Notes under the pieces: generated by a model
Told to the model about the DNA's origin: nothing
The model's database searches: none
What the model saw: only the letters and a program-made list of their open reading frames with translations
NCBI RefSeq assembly: GCF_000775615.1
Contig: NZ_AVPG01000010.1
Span: 39,947 to 103,946, forward strand
Length of the DNA: 64,000 nt
Source of the DNA: Pontibacillus litoralis JSM 072002
GTDB lineage: Bacteria; Bacillota; Bacilli; Bacillales; BH030062
Reading direction: 5' to 3'
Shown: positions 33,777 through 43,182 of the stretch, piece after piece
How the letters are laid out: every line of letters starts with the position of its first letter
How positions within the stretch are numbered: the first letter of the stretch is position 1
Program-made: the position numbers and the translations under genes

Positions 33777-34934
33777 ATGGCATATTGTCCATATTGCGGG
33801 ACGATAACACAACAAGAAGAGCGGTATTGTGTCCGGTGCGGAAAAGCCTTACCAGAGGATTTACATACACGAATTCTAAATGCTCATACGCCAGCACGGA
33901 ATAAATGGTGGATACTTCCAATCGCTGTTTTTATTAGTTCCGTTGTTATTTTTGGGGCTACCAATTTCTATCTCGATTCAAGAATAAAGCATGCTAAAGA
34001 AGATTTTCATAAAGGAGAGCAAGCTGCCATACAAGGGCAATACAAAGAAGCAAAAGCACACTTTATCTCTGCAGAAGAGAAAAGCTACCATTTTCCAGCT
34101 GCTACAAAAAATAAACAATTTACGACGGAAGCAATTGCATTACAATCCACATTAGACAAAGCGGAAGTGTTACGTAGAAAAAAACAATACCAAGAAGCAC
34201 TTCAACTAATTGATGAAGCAGAATCATCTATTAATAACTACGACGGAGAAGCAGTAAAGAATCTTATCGACCACATCTCCGCCTTACGAAATGAAACGAA
34301 ACTAGCTCAAATTGAAACAATCCTTAAGGAAGAACCTGCAATTGAACAATTAAAGTCTCTTTTATGGCAAGCAGAATCCATTCCTACGAAAGAAGCTAAA
34401 CAAGTCACGTTACAAATTAGAAAGGAACTCATTGCTTATTCTTCTACTAATGCAACCAAACAATTAAAAGGTAAGCAATACAACAAAGCTCAAGCATTTA
34501 TTGAAGATGGTTTACGCTACGCGCCAAAGAACGAGAAGCTACTTAGTTTAGAAACGACTATTGCTAAAGAACAAGCTGCATTTGAAACAGCACAGCAACA
34601 ACGAATGGAACAAGCTATAATAGCAGCTGAGAAAGAACAAGAAATGAACCAAAATGATGCAGTGAAAGTTACTTCTATTCAAGCAAAGAGAAATGACTTC
34701 CATAACATTGTCGTGAAAGGAAAATTAGAAAGTGTAGCAACTGTCCCAATTAACACGATTAGCATTACGTACCATTTAGTAAATAACAAAGGGGAAGAAG
34801 TCCTTTCCAATGAAGTTTACGTTTATCCCGACACATTATACCCTGGCGAAAAAGGGAATTTCGAATATACACATTACGATTTATCTAAAGACGTATCCGT
34901 AGAAGTGGATAAAGTAAATTGGTTTTTATATTAA
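33777..34934 (+). CDS. Zinc-ribbon membrane protein with FxLYD-like C-terminus
   Basis: A 385-aa protein: N-terminal zinc ribbon (Cys4, Cys7, Cys18, Cys21), one transmembrane helix (about 43-66), a long extracytoplasmic helical region with TPR-like repeats (about 70-290), and a C-terminal beta domain (about 300-385) resembling FxLYD domains. It lies 21 bp before a trypsin-like protease gene, and the two proteins share the same topology. A plausible role is a cell-surface sensor or substrate adaptor for the protease (inference). Confidence 0.75.
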   Translation: MAYCPYCGTITQQEERYCVRCGKALPEDLHTRILNAHTPARNKWWILPIAVFISSVVIFGATNFYLDSRIKHAKEDFHKGEQAAIQGQYKEAKAHFISAEEKSYHFPAATKNKQFTTEAIALQSTLDKAEVLRRKKQYQEALQLIDEAESSINNYDGEAVKNLIDHISALRNETKLAQIETILKEEPAIEQLKSLLWQAESIPTKEAKQVTLQIRKELIAYSSTNATKQLKGKQYNKAQAFIEDGLRYAPKNEKLLSLETTIAKEQAAFETAQQQRMEQAIIAAEKEQEMNQNDAVKVTSIQAKRNDFHNIVVKGKLESVATVPINTISITYHLVNNKGEEVLSNEVYVYPDTLYPGEKGNFEYTHYDLSKDVSVEVDKVNWFLY

Positions 34935-34955
34935 ACGAGTTCGGAGAGTGAAAGC

Positions 34956-36128
34956 ATGAGAAAACAAAGAAAAGCCGTTCCCATTATTGTTACGGCTCTA
35001 ATCGTTTTCATTACTGCGGTCAGCGTGTATTATTTGTATGCTTCCAATTATAAACAAACGATTAAAGCTACTAGTACACTTGCTCAACAAATAGATGAAG
35101 ATGCATCTAAAGATTTAAAAACATTAATCCATAGAGCAGAGAAAAACGTTGTACAAATTGAGGCGACTTCAGACTGGGGTGAAAATATTGGCTCTGGTTT
35201 CCTATACAACAATAAAGGAGACATCATTACAAATGCGCACGTCGTCAAAGAGATGGAGTCCATATTCGTAAAAACGGCTGACGCTAAAACATATCAAGCT
35301 GCTATTGTCGGTGTTGGGGAAGAAACAGATATTGCGGTTATTCGTGTGCCAGAATTATCAAACCGTACACCTGTTACTATCGGAACAGATACTGGTGCAG
35401 ATGTTGGAGATGAGATTATAGCAGTTGGTAGCCCACACGGATTTCAAAACTCTGTAACTGTTGGGATTATTTCTGGTAAAAACCGTACGTTTGAAATCGA
35501 TCAATACAAATACGTTAATGCATATCAAATCTCAGCACCGATTACAGAAGGAAACAGCGGAGGACCATTAATTCATAAGCCAACAGGTAAAGTTATAGCG
35601 ATTAACTCTGCTGGTTCAGAAGAAGGTGCTATTGGCTTCAGCATCCCACTAGCTGATACGATCGACCAGATTAAAAAGTGGTCAGAAGAAGCTGATCATG
35701 AGAAATTAGATTACGGTACAACTGGTCCAGAAGTTTCCGTCAATGAACAACAAATGACTGAAGATGCCCGCTATTTATTCGGATACTTTATCGATAGTAT
35801 TAAAGTAAGAGACTACATAACCGCTTATGGCCTGATAGGAAGCAAATGGCAAACAGATCAATCTTATACCGACTTTCGCGAAATGTTCGTCCATACAATT
35901 GATATACAATTGACCAACATGGAAATCACCTTAAATAATCAAGACAAAGCGATTTTAACTGCCAACGCCGATATTCTTATTCGTAAACCTAAGCACAAAG
36001 TAAAAGAAACATACGACATTCGATATACCATGGAATACGAAAATGGCCAATTAAAAATAACGGATTACAAACATACGTTAACATCTAATAAAAAAGTAAA
36101 AGAAAAAGATGAATCCAAAGCATCTTAA
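34956..36128 (+). CDS. Membrane-anchored HtrA-like serine protease without PDZ
   Basis: A 390-aa S1C protease. An N-terminal membrane anchor (about 8-29) is followed by a trypsin-like domain with His95 (NAHVV), Asp125 (DIAVI) and Ser201 (GNSGGP). Instead of the C-terminal PDZ domain of DegP/HtrA there is an NTF2-like, TcaA-type domain (about 250-375). The protease therefore senses or recruits in a different way. It is co-transcribed with the upstream zinc-ribbon/FxLYD gene. It acts at the outer face of the membrane. Confidence 0.85.
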   Translation: MRKQRKAVPIIVTALIVFITAVSVYYLYASNYKQTIKATSTLAQQIDEDASKDLKTLIHRAEKNVVQIEATSDWGENIGSGFLYNNKGDIITNAHVVKEMESIFVKTADAKTYQAAIVGVGEETDIAVIRVPELSNRTPVTIGTDTGADVGDEIIAVGSPHGFQNSVTVGIISGKNRTFEIDQYKYVNAYQISAPITEGNSGGPLIHKPTGKVIAINSAGSEEGAIGFSIPLADTIDQIKKWSEEADHEKLDYGTTGPEVSVNEQQMTEDARYLFGYFIDSIKVRDYITAYGLIGSKWQTDQSYTDFREMFVHTIDIQLTNMEITLNNQDKAILTANADILIRKPKHKVKETYDIRYTMEYENGQLKITDYKHTLTSNKKVKEKDESKAS

Positions 36129-36130
36129 AG

Positions 36131-36262
36131 GTTGAGTCTGGGGCAAAAGTGAAGATATTAATGAAATTTCCGCTTTCCCCAAAATAGAAAGCGCATGAAA
36201 TCAACGGTTGTAAATTTGATTTCATGCGCTTTTTTAATTTTTGCTAGTTATGTCCCATCCTC
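36131..36262. repeat. Intergenic repeat-like element with inverted ends
   Basis: The left end reads GAGTCTGGGGCAAAA and the right end, read in reverse complement, GGATGGGACATAACTAG. Both resemble the GAGTCTGGGACATAA-type repeats seen in Bacillales genomes. The centre holds a perfect 17-bp hairpin (36188-36204 with 36216-36232) plus T-run, which terminates the protease operon. A second left-end-like copy starts at about 63946. Confidence 0.55.
36188..36238 (+). terminator. Terminator of the zinc-ribbon/protease operon
   Basis: AAAGCGCATGAAATCAA (36188-36204) and its exact complement (36216-36232), 11-nt loop, followed by T residues. Confidence 0.85.
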
Positions 36263-36321
36263 TTTTCTATTTGTTAGCTCTATGTCGTCAATGTCAAAAA
36301 AATATCACATAAAAGTGTCTA

Positions 36322-36343
36322 TATTGTGATATTACTCACAATA
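36322..36343. promoter_or_regulatory. FNR/CRP-family operator upstream of doxX
   Basis: TATTGTGA-TATTAC-TCACAATA is a perfect 8-bp dyad containing TGTGA-N6-TCACA, the consensus for Bacillus Fnr. It also resembles a Rex box with two mismatches. The -10 TATACT lies at 36370-36375, so the site is centred about 50 bp before the likely start. Confidence 0.7.
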
Positions 36344-36428
36344 ACCAGTATTCATTAATGCTATCATGCTATACTTTCATTGTAATAAGAAATCATTCAA
36401 ACATACTTCATAGAAAGGATGAGAATTT

Positions 36429-36944
36429 ATGTTTACTCATTTTCTTCGACACAATTCTATTGCAAGCATCGTTTTAACATTTATAAGAGTTTACCTTGGT
36501 TACATGTGGTTAAGTGCCGGTTGGAGCAAAGCAATCAACGGTTTCGATGCTTCTGGATTTATACATGGTGCTATCGAACAAGCAAGCGGTGAACACCCTG
36601 CCGTACAAGGATGGTGGGCTGCATTTCTAGAGAATTTTGTTCTTCCTAATATGGGATTATTCAACATCCTTGTGGCATGGGGAGAAGTTCTAGTAGGTAT
36701 CGCCCTAATTCTCGGTATCTTTACCACGTTCTCTGCCTTAATGGGAATTTCCATGAATTTTGCTTTCTTATTTAGTGGCACAACTAGCATCAATCCTCCT
36801 ATGGTACTTATGACTATCTTCATCTTAGTTGCTGGCTATAACGCTGGGAAATACGGCTTAGATCGCTGGGTTGTTCCATTTATTCGCACACATATTACGA
36901 AGGGATTGCATAAGGAACAAATGTCTACTCATGGATTCAATTAA
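36429..36944 (+). CDS. DoxX-family membrane protein
   Basis: A 171-aa four-helix membrane protein of the DoxX/DoxD family (FIRVYLGYMWLSAGWSKAI near 20-38, ILVAWGEVLVGIALILG). Members are linked to quinone-dependent oxidation of sulfur compounds or oxidative stress. The perfect FNR-type dyad upstream suggests control by oxygen or redox. AAAGGATGAG precedes the ATG. Monocistronic. Confidence 0.85.
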   Translation: MFTHFLRHNSIASIVLTFIRVYLGYMWLSAGWSKAINGFDASGFIHGAIEQASGEHPAVQGWWAAFLENFVLPNMGLFNILVAWGEVLVGIALILGIFTTFSALMGISMNFAFLFSGTTSINPPMVLMTIFILVAGYNAGKYGLDRWVVPFIRTHITKGLHKEQMSTHGFN

Positions 36945-37079
36945 TATATTGTTATTCTAGCCTTGTACAGCATCGTGCAAGGCTATCGTTTTACCTCGGC
37001 ATTTTTACTTCCTACTATCCACCATTTTAAATATCTGATATAGTAATAGCATCCAACAAGGAAAGGAGCTAATCATACA

Positions 37080-37829
37080 TTGGATATATTCATTCTGTTT
37101 ATCGTTTTAATTGTTGGTATGTTCGCTGGGTTTATGAACGTACTCGCAGGTGGAGGTTCTTTATTAACATTACCCCTCTTAATCTTTATAGGATTGCCTT
37201 CTGCGTTAGCTAATGGTACAAATCGGATAGCTGTTATGGCTCAAAACTTAACCGCAATAGCCTCGTTTCGCAAAAATGGCATCTTTCATTGGAAATTAGG
37301 TATCATGCTCGCTATCCCTGCAGTCATTGGTTCCGTTATTGGTGCTAGTCTAGCTATCGAAATTTCAGATGACGTTTTTAACCGTATATTGTCCATTGTG
37401 ATGATTATTGTGCTAATTACCATTGTCGTAAAACCGCAACGTTGGTTTCGTAATGCTTCCGTTAAACTTACTCCAACGAAGGTGATTATTTTACTTTTCG
37501 CTTTTCTTTTGATTGGTAGTTATGGTGGATTTATACAAGCTGGTATTGGCTTTATTATCATTATTGTACTTTCTCTTACAACTGGACTAAATCTCGTACA
37601 TATTAATAGTTTAAAAGTATTTGTCGTTGCCATTTATATGGCTTCCTCTTTGATGGTATTTATATTAAACGATCAAGTCCACTGGGGGTACGGCATTGTA
37701 CTTGCTATTGGAAATAGTACTGGTGCTTATATTGCCAGTAAGTTTGCTGTGCAAAAAGGAGAGAAGTTTGTCCAATCCATGATGATTATTATCGTAGTAG
37801 CTATGAGTATTAAACTATGGTTTACGTAA
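37080..37829 (+). CDS. TauE/SafE-family anion exporter
   Basis: A 249-aa membrane protein of the TauE/SafE (UPF0721) family, with two half-repeats seen as GFMNVLAGGGSLLTLPLL near the N-terminus and GGFIQAGIGFIIII in the second half. Family members export sulfite, sulfoacetate or related organosulfur anions. The start is TTG with AAGGAG upstream. It converges with and overlaps its right neighbour by 8 bp. Confidence 0.85.
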   Translation: MDIFILFIVLIVGMFAGFMNVLAGGGSLLTLPLLIFIGLPSALANGTNRIAVMAQNLTAIASFRKNGIFHWKLGIMLAIPAVIGSVIGASLAIEISDDVFNRILSIVMIIVLITIVVKPQRWFRNASVKLTPTKVIILLFAFLLIGSYGGFIQAGIGFIIIIVLSLTTGLNLVHINSLKVFVVAIYMASSLMVFILNDQVHWGYGIVLAIGNSTGAYIASKFAVQKGEKFVQSMMIIIVVAMSIKLWFT

Positions 37830-38346
37830 ATTCAATTTCAATCACAACAAATGGATTTTCTTCCTCAGCATGCAAACATAAAATAGCCCACGTATTCGGG
37901 CGCGTGCAATATCCTTTAAATAAAAACTCGGTTTGTTGGAAGGTAAAGGATAATGGTACATCCATAGGGGCATACAACAGAAGTGGTTCGGACATGGTTT
38001 CATATTTGAGGCCATGTTCGACTATATCCCCATACAATGCCTTCACTTGCAGCTCATCATTAACATATAAATTGGCCATTTGCAACAACGCTTCATTGTT
38101 CGGTGGCTGCTGAGTAATATCGCTCTCTACAACCTTCCCATTGCCTTCATAATCGTACACAATGATAACTTTCGCTTCCCCCCCCTTTCGTTCATAAATT
38201 TGGTGATTTATTAAAATGGTACTCGATATAGGAATGTGTACAGCTTCTCGGTACTGAATCCCCCCTGCTACACTACTTACAGAACATGAACTTAAATTAA
38301 CGACAACGTGTTGATCAGGATGATACTTCATTAATATGATGTTCAC
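37822..38346 (-). CDS. Hypothetical protein, 174 aa
   Basis: I do not recognise this protein. It is soluble, mostly beta-strand, with a central loop of acidic and Gln-rich residues and no signal peptide. The 3' end overlaps that of the TauE gene. The start has GGGGAAAGG-like purines a few bases upstream. It stands alone, so context gives no clue. Confidence 0.65.
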   Translation of the reverse strand: MNIILMKYHPDQHVVVNLSSCSVSSVAGGIQYREAVHIPISSTILINHQIYERKGGEAKVIIVYDYEGNGKVVESDITQQPPNNEALLQMANLYVNDELQVKALYGDIVEHGLKYETMSEPLLLYAPMDVPLSFTFQQTEFLFKGYCTRPNTWAILCLHAEEENPFVVIEIEFT

Positions 38347-38497
38347 GCCTTTCCCCTCCTAATCTATATCCATTATATGCATCGTAATATCACACATTCC
38401 TTCATGATTATCGTTTGTTAAATAGGCATTCATCCATACGAAAATCACCAAACACACATATAGTATGAGTGTACCTTTACGACAGGAGGTGATAGGA

Positions 38498-38599
38498 ATG
38501 GGTTATGGTTATGGTGGTTGTGGCTACTACGGAGGATTTGCGTTAATTGTTGTGCTTTTCATTCTTCTTATCATTGTTGGAGCAGCGTTTTACTGTTAA
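38498..38599 (+). CDS. YjcZ-family sporulation peptide
   Basis: A 33-aa peptide: Gly/Tyr-rich start ([13 protein letters not shown]) and one transmembrane helix ([20 protein letters not shown]), the YjcZ family. Members are made in the mother cell during sporulation; SscA of B. subtilis is related and affects the spore coat. AGGAGGTGAT is five bases upstream, and a terminator follows. Confidence 0.9.
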   Translation: MGYGYGGCGYYGGFALIVVLFILLIIVGAAFYC

Positions 38600-38615
38600 G
38601 CTTACGCAATAAGAG

Positions 38616-38652
38616 AAGAACACCTATTTCTACACAAGAAATAGGTGTTCTT
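38616..38652. terminator. Bidirectional terminator between yjcZ-like and ktr genes
   Basis: A perfect 16-bp stem AAGAACACCTATTTCT / AGAAATAGGTGTTCTT with a 5-nt loop, between two convergent genes. Confidence 0.85.
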
Positions 38653-38656
38653 TCTA

Positions 38657-40024
38657 TTAACCGATAATAATGCGTTCCGTTGGATATTGATAATGCCCCT
38701 CTTTCTTCCTATCCTGATTAAAGGAGAAAAGGAACGTTAATATGCCTATACGACCGATAAACATTAATAAAATAAGAACTACTTTACTAAATGAAGTTAA
38801 GTCTGGCGTGATCCCGAGGGACAAACCTGTTGTACCAAACGCCGATGCCACTTCAAACATAATCTCTAATATTTCAAAAGGTTCTACCGCAATTATTAGT
38901 AGGACAGCCGTAAAGTAAGTAATAATGGCCATGATGAACACGGCCACCGCTTTAAACAAATCGTCTTCATGTACTTCACGTCTAAACACTTTAATACGTT
39001 TTTTCCCTCTTGCAAAAGTAAACAAGAATAAAACGATAAGGGCAAAAGAGGTCGTTCTGATTCCACCACCAACACTACTCGGTGATGCCCCAATAAACAT
39101 TAAAGCTGTCATAAGTAGTTGAGTTTGTTCAGTAAATTGACTGACATCCATTGTAGATAACCCTGCACTTCTAGTCGTTACCGATTGAAACAAAGAGAAG
39201 AAAAGAATTTCGTGCCAAGCCTTCCCACTAAAGAAGTAATTCATTTCCAGAAGCATAATGAATAACGTTCCAACTATAATTAAAATAAGAAACGTTGTCG
39301 TCGTTAATTTCGTAAATAAAGAGAAACGCATGACGCGACGTTGATCTGATGAAGAAAATAAATAGTCGCGTACTTCAATTAACACAGGAAATCCAATTGC
39401 ACCAAGAATAATTAAGATGATATGGATAAATTGAACAAAATAATCATCTTGAAATGGTACTAATGACTGACCCGTTATATCAAATCCTGCATTCGTAGTA
39501 GCACTGACCGCAGCGAAAAATCCTTGATAATACGCTTCTTGCCAAGTAGAAAAGTATTGTAAGTAATACGTTCCTAATATAAGAAATCCAACAAATTCAA
39601 TCGCTAATACGAGTGTCAAAATTTGCTTCGTTAATCGTACCATCCCTTGGAAATTCGTTTGATTTGTATCTGTCATAATTAACCGACGCTCACGTAAGCC
39701 AATTTTCTTCCCAAGCATGACCCAAATAAATGTTCCTAAAGTCATAATACCAAGGCCACCAAGTTGCAATACAAAGGCCAATAAAAATATACCCGTTACC
39801 GAAAATGTATCTGCAATCGAAACTGTCGAAAGTCCCGTAACACTTACCGCACTTACAGATGTAAATATAAGATCAATTAACTCTAAATCGACTCCATCTT
39901 TATGTGCTACCGGCAAGCCAAGTAAGACACATGCTAGAAGTACTGCAAAACCGTAAAATAAAACGATTAGCTGTACCGGAGATAAGTCATTGAGCCACCT
40001 AAAATACTTGTTCCTAATCCACAT
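38657..40024 (-). CDS. Ktr-type potassium uptake channel subunit (KtrB/KtrD)
   Basis: The membrane subunit of a Na+-dependent K+ uptake system, which needs a cytoplasmic KtrA/KtrC partner not found next to it. It has four MPM repeats, each with a selectivity-filter Gly: SVTGLST, TTNAGFD, TTRSAGLST and FGTTGLSLG. At 455 aa it has about eight membrane helices. An ORF extends to 40051, but AAGGAGAAGGG lies just before the ATG at 40024. The orphan arrangement (no adjacent RCK subunit) is like ktrD of B. subtilis. Confidence 0.9.
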   Translation of the reverse strand: MWIRNKYFRWLNDLSPVQLIVLFYGFAVLLACVLLGLPVAHKDGVDLELIDLIFTSVSAVSVTGLSTVSIADTFSVTGIFLLAFVLQLGGLGIMTLGTFIWVMLGKKIGLRERRLIMTDTNQTNFQGMVRLTKQILTLVLAIEFVGFLILGTYYLQYFSTWQEAYYQGFFAAVSATTNAGFDITGQSLVPFQDDYFVQFIHIILIILGAIGFPVLIEVRDYLFSSSDQRRVMRFSLFTKLTTTTFLILIIVGTLFIMLLEMNYFFSGKAWHEILFFSLFQSVTTRSAGLSTMDVSQFTEQTQLLMTALMFIGASPSSVGGGIRTTSFALIVLFLFTFARGKKRIKVFRREVHEDDLFKAVAVFIMAIITYFTAVLLIIAVEPFEILEIMFEVASAFGTTGLSLGITPDLTSFSKVVLILLMFIGRIGILTFLFSFNQDRKKEGHYQYPTERIIIG

Positions 40025-40210
40025 ATCCCTTCTCCTTTTTCTACACTCCATTCTAATTATACCGAATTCATAACCTATTATGTTTGTGTTGTGTCCTATT
40101 CTTGCACGGCTGAAAGTCTAATAATGATTCTGCACGTTACCAATGTATTATAATGGCCGTTGAGGGATATGTAAATAATGAGATAAAGAACATCCTTTTC
40201 CTATTTGCTA

Positions 40211-40252
40211 AAAAAAACCCCACTACGGAGTTCCATTCAACCCATAGCGAGG
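40211..40252 (-). terminator. Terminator of the ywpF-like gene
   Basis: CCTCGCTATGG / CCGTAGTGGGG pair at all eleven positions (three G-U), followed by seven T residues on the minus strand. Confidence 0.8.
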
Positions 40253-40291
40253 ATCATACATGCACATGTTTATGTACCTTGATGTCGTTGC

Positions 40292-40720
40292 TTAATTGGA
40301 CATTTCCTCTTCAACTGCAACTTTAAAAGCTTGTAACAATTGTTCTCCTTGTAAACCGTCATCCATTAATTTTTTTAGTAACGATTCTGCTTGTACTTTT
40401 TTCTGATTGACAATTGTGCCGAGAAATACGATATTTCCATCTTCTCCAATTGTATTGATACTCATTATTTTCATAAGCAGCATGGCAGGCTGGTTCGATG
40501 GTTTTGTAATCGTTGCTTCTAACACGATGTTATCTCGTTCTTCCCGGTGCGACTCAAAGAAATTCATTTGCTCAGAAGGTATATATGCTTCTAAAAGCCA
40601 CGTGTTTGCATCATCTTCACGGTTAATAATTAGGCCATCTTTAAGTAGTATATCGTTCTTTACAAGCTCCTGCTCTTCTTCTTTGACGACCTTTAGTCCA
40701 ACGAGTTTAAATGTTTTCAT
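40292..40720 (-). CDS. ywpF: YwpF-family protein
   Basis: A 142-aa protein of the YwpF family: MKTFKLVGLKVV start, KDGLIINREDDANTWLLEAYI, and a helical C-terminus. It has no signal peptide. It lies 33 bp after moaA but is not known to act in molybdopterin synthesis. Function unknown. Confidence 0.8.
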   Translation of the reverse strand: MKTFKLVGLKVVKEEEQELVKNDILLKDGLIINREDDANTWLLEAYIPSEQMNFFESHREERDNIVLEATITKPSNQPAMLLMKIMSINTIGEDGNIVFLGTIVNQKKVQAESLLKKLMDDGLQGEQLLQAFKVAVEEEMSN

Positions 40721-40753
40721 TACCGATTTCCCCCTTTCATTCCTATCATTTTA

Positions 40754-41767
40754 CTATCCGCCTATATAAGACATTTCAATTTTATTCGGTTTCTTCTCTT
40801 CTTGGTGAGCGCGTAATGCAGAATATTGATTACTCCTGTTATTCCATTTGTTCATTATATGCTGCTTCATTTCATATGAAGTGGTTCCCTCTCTTAACAA
40901 ATCCTTTAATGAATATCCATCACTAGCAAATAAGCAATGATACAATGTTCCGTCTGCAGATAACCTTGCTCTAGTGCATGTATGACAAAAGTGATCTGTT
41001 ACAGAAGAAATAATACCAATCTCCCCTCCACCATCTTGGTAACGGAAACGACTGGCTACTTCGCCGTAATAATTCGGCTTTAACGCCTCTAACGGCATGT
41101 ACTCAGACAGCATGTTATAAATTTCTTGTTTCGAAACGACAGACGATTCTCCCCACCCATTCACATTGCCAACATCCATAAATTCAATAAACCGTAAAAT
41201 GTGTCCTGTGTTTTTAAAATGTCGGGCCATTGGGACTACTTGTTGTTCATTCATCCCTCTTTTCACTACCATGTTCACCTTCACCTTTAGACCTGCTTTA
41301 GACGCCGCATCAAGGCCTTTTAACACGGGAGCCGTTTTAACATCGCGACCATTGATAGCTTGAAACACTTCATCATTAATCGCATCTAAACTTAAATTAA
41401 TTCGATGCAATCCTGCTTCTTTCAATTTTTTTGCGTATTTCGGGAGCATTAATCCATTCGTTGTTAAAGCTATATCATGTATACCTTGTATAGCTTTTAA
41501 GCGGGCAATAAGCACATCTATATCCTTTCGCAGTAGTGGTTCTCCGCCTGTAAGTCTAATTTTCTCGACACCAACACTTGCAAAAATGGTAACAAGTTGT
41601 TCTATTTCATCAAAGGATAGTAATGCTTCTGGTTGCAAAAATCGGTAATTGTGATCAAACATTTCAGCTGGCATGCAGTACGTACATCGCAAATTACACT
41701 GATCAATAACAGAAATACGTAAATCGCGTAAAGGTCTTCCTAATTGGTCATAAATTTGCTGTTGCAT
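40754..41767 (-). CDS. moaA: GTP 3',8-cyclase MoaA
   Basis: A radical-SAM enzyme that starts molybdenum-cofactor synthesis by converting GTP to (8S)-3',8-cyclo-7,8-dihydro-GTP. The SAM cluster is Cys24-X3-Cys28-X2-Cys31. The second 4Fe-4S cluster is formed by the C-terminal HFCHTC and a later Cys (LYHCLF). The protein ends in the Gly-Gly tail (IEMSYIGG) needed for activity. At 337 aa it is full length. It follows moeA by 30 bp. Confidence 0.95.
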   Translation of the reverse strand: MQQQIYDQLGRPLRDLRISVIDQCNLRCTYCMPAEMFDHNYRFLQPEALLSFDEIEQLVTIFASVGVEKIRLTGGEPLLRKDIDVLIARLKAIQGIHDIALTTNGLMLPKYAKKLKEAGLHRINLSLDAINDEVFQAINGRDVKTAPVLKGLDAASKAGLKVKVNMVVKRGMNEQQVVPMARHFKNTGHILRFIEFMDVGNVNGWGESSVVSKQEIYNMLSEYMPLEALKPNYYGEVASRFRYQDGGGEIGIISSVTDHFCHTCTRARLSADGTLYHCLFASDGYSLKDLLREGTTSYEMKQHIMNKWNNRSNQYSALRAHQEEKKPNKIEMSYIGG

Positions 41768-41797
41768 CGTTTTTCCTCCTCATCGGTGAGAATACAA

Positions 41798-43078
41798 CTA
41801 TTCATAAGAAACGTCCTGCCATATGTCTCTTTGTCCTTGTTCCGTTTGGAATAACAACGCATCCACAAGCTGCCCTTTTTGGAAGCCTCTTGTCCCTCCC
41901 GGTAACACCATAAAAGCATTTGCTTTTGCTAACGAAGTCACAACTGCAGATTTATCTATGCCAGAAGGTTCTATGTACACGTTTCCATGCGCATAAGAAA
42001 TCGTACTTCTAACAAAGCGGGTAAATGGGTTTGCTTTTGGGAAATCGGTTTTTAAATACGCTTTGATTTTTTGGGGATGGGGCGTTTCTTCATATAAGGC
42101 AGCGCGAATAGTCGGTCGAACAAATAATTCAAAACCTACATAACAAGCAGATGGGTTTCCTGATAAACCGAACAATAACTGTTTCCCTCTAACTGCTACA
42201 GTCGTTACACTTCCTGGGCGCATCGCTACTTTATTAAAGAGTGTTTTAGCACCTAACTTTTCATAAATAGCAGGCATTAAATCGTAATCTCCTACGGAAA
42301 CGCCACCTGTTGTAATTAGCATATCTACTCGTTGCAACCCTTTCTCTACTGCTTGATAGCTCGTGGTAAATTCATCTGTTAAAGAACCAAGCTCTACTAC
42401 TTTCGCTCCCGCCCTTTTTAACTGTGAAGCAATCATTGGACCATTGGAATTACGAATCTTTCCAGGTTTCAACTCGTCCCCTACTTGAAGTAGCTCTGTT
42501 CCAGTTGTGATTAACCCAACAACCGGTCGTTTCGCAACAGGAACTTCTTGATAACCAAACGTGGCTAAAATTGCTTTTACCCCTGGATTAATATAAGTAC
42601 CCTTATGAAGCAGTTTTGTACCTTCTTTCGTTTCAGACCCTTGCGCCATCACATTATCTCCAGGAGCCATTTCTCGCTTTATAGTCATCCACTCTTTTCC
42701 ATATTGTTGATCACTTTGGCAAATTTCAAACATTGCTACACAATCCGTTCCTTTTGGTATTGGCGCACCGGTCATAATGCGTACAGCTTGTCCTGTTTGC
42801 ACTTGCTTTGTTCCCACTTTTCCAGCAGGTATATGTTCAATTACTTCAAAGGTTACGTGCTTATTCTGTGAAGCACCTTTCGTATCCATCGCCTTGAAAG
42901 CATATCCATCATAAGGTGATTTAGGAAAAGGCGGAATAGCATGCGTTGCTACGATGTCCTCTGCTAACGTTCGATCATCACATGCTTCTATTTGAACCGT
43001 CTCTATTTCGTTCGGTTGTGCATAATGCATGACACGGTTTATTGCATCAGATACACGAATAGGTTGCCTTCGCTTCAT
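41798..43078 (-). CDS. moeA: Molybdopterin molybdenumtransferase MoeA
   Basis: MoeA inserts molybdate into adenylylated molybdopterin. The 426-aa protein has the SPYDGYAF segment near the N-terminus, the MTGAPIPKG motif and the TTGGVSVGDYD catalytic loop. The ORF continues to 43228, but GGGGTG upstream and homology support the ATG at 43078 (MKRRQPIRV). It forms a short operon with moaA; other Moco genes are not in the window. Confidence 0.93.
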   Translation of the reverse strand: MKRRQPIRVSDAINRVMHYAQPNEIETVQIEACDDRTLAEDIVATHAIPPFPKSPYDGYAFKAMDTKGASQNKHVTFEVIEHIPAGKVGTKQVQTGQAVRIMTGAPIPKGTDCVAMFEICQSDQQYGKEWMTIKREMAPGDNVMAQGSETKEGTKLLHKGTYINPGVKAILATFGYQEVPVAKRPVVGLITTGTELLQVGDELKPGKIRNSNGPMIASQLKRAGAKVVELGSLTDEFTTSYQAVEKGLQRVDMLITTGGVSVGDYDLMPAIYEKLGAKTLFNKVAMRPGSVTTVAVRGKQLLFGLSGNPSACYVGFELFVRPTIRAALYEETPHPQKIKAYLKTDFPKANPFTRFVRSTISYAHGNVYIEPSGIDKSAVVTSLAKANAFMVLPGGTRGFQKGQLVDALLFQTEQGQRDIWQDVSYE

Positions 43079-43148
43079 GAATCCATTCACCCCTATCCTA
43101 ATACTTAATTTCATTGTACAGCAAGCCCGATTCTCCCGCAAAATAAAT

Positions 43149-43178
43149 AAGGAGGACTCATTGATTGAGCCCTTCCTC
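43149..43178 (-). terminator. Probable terminator of the YrzI-like gene
   Basis: AGGAAGGGCTCA pairs with TGAGTCCTCCT with one bulge, then TTATTTATTTT on the minus strand. Confidence 0.6.
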
Positions 43179-43182
43179 ATCA

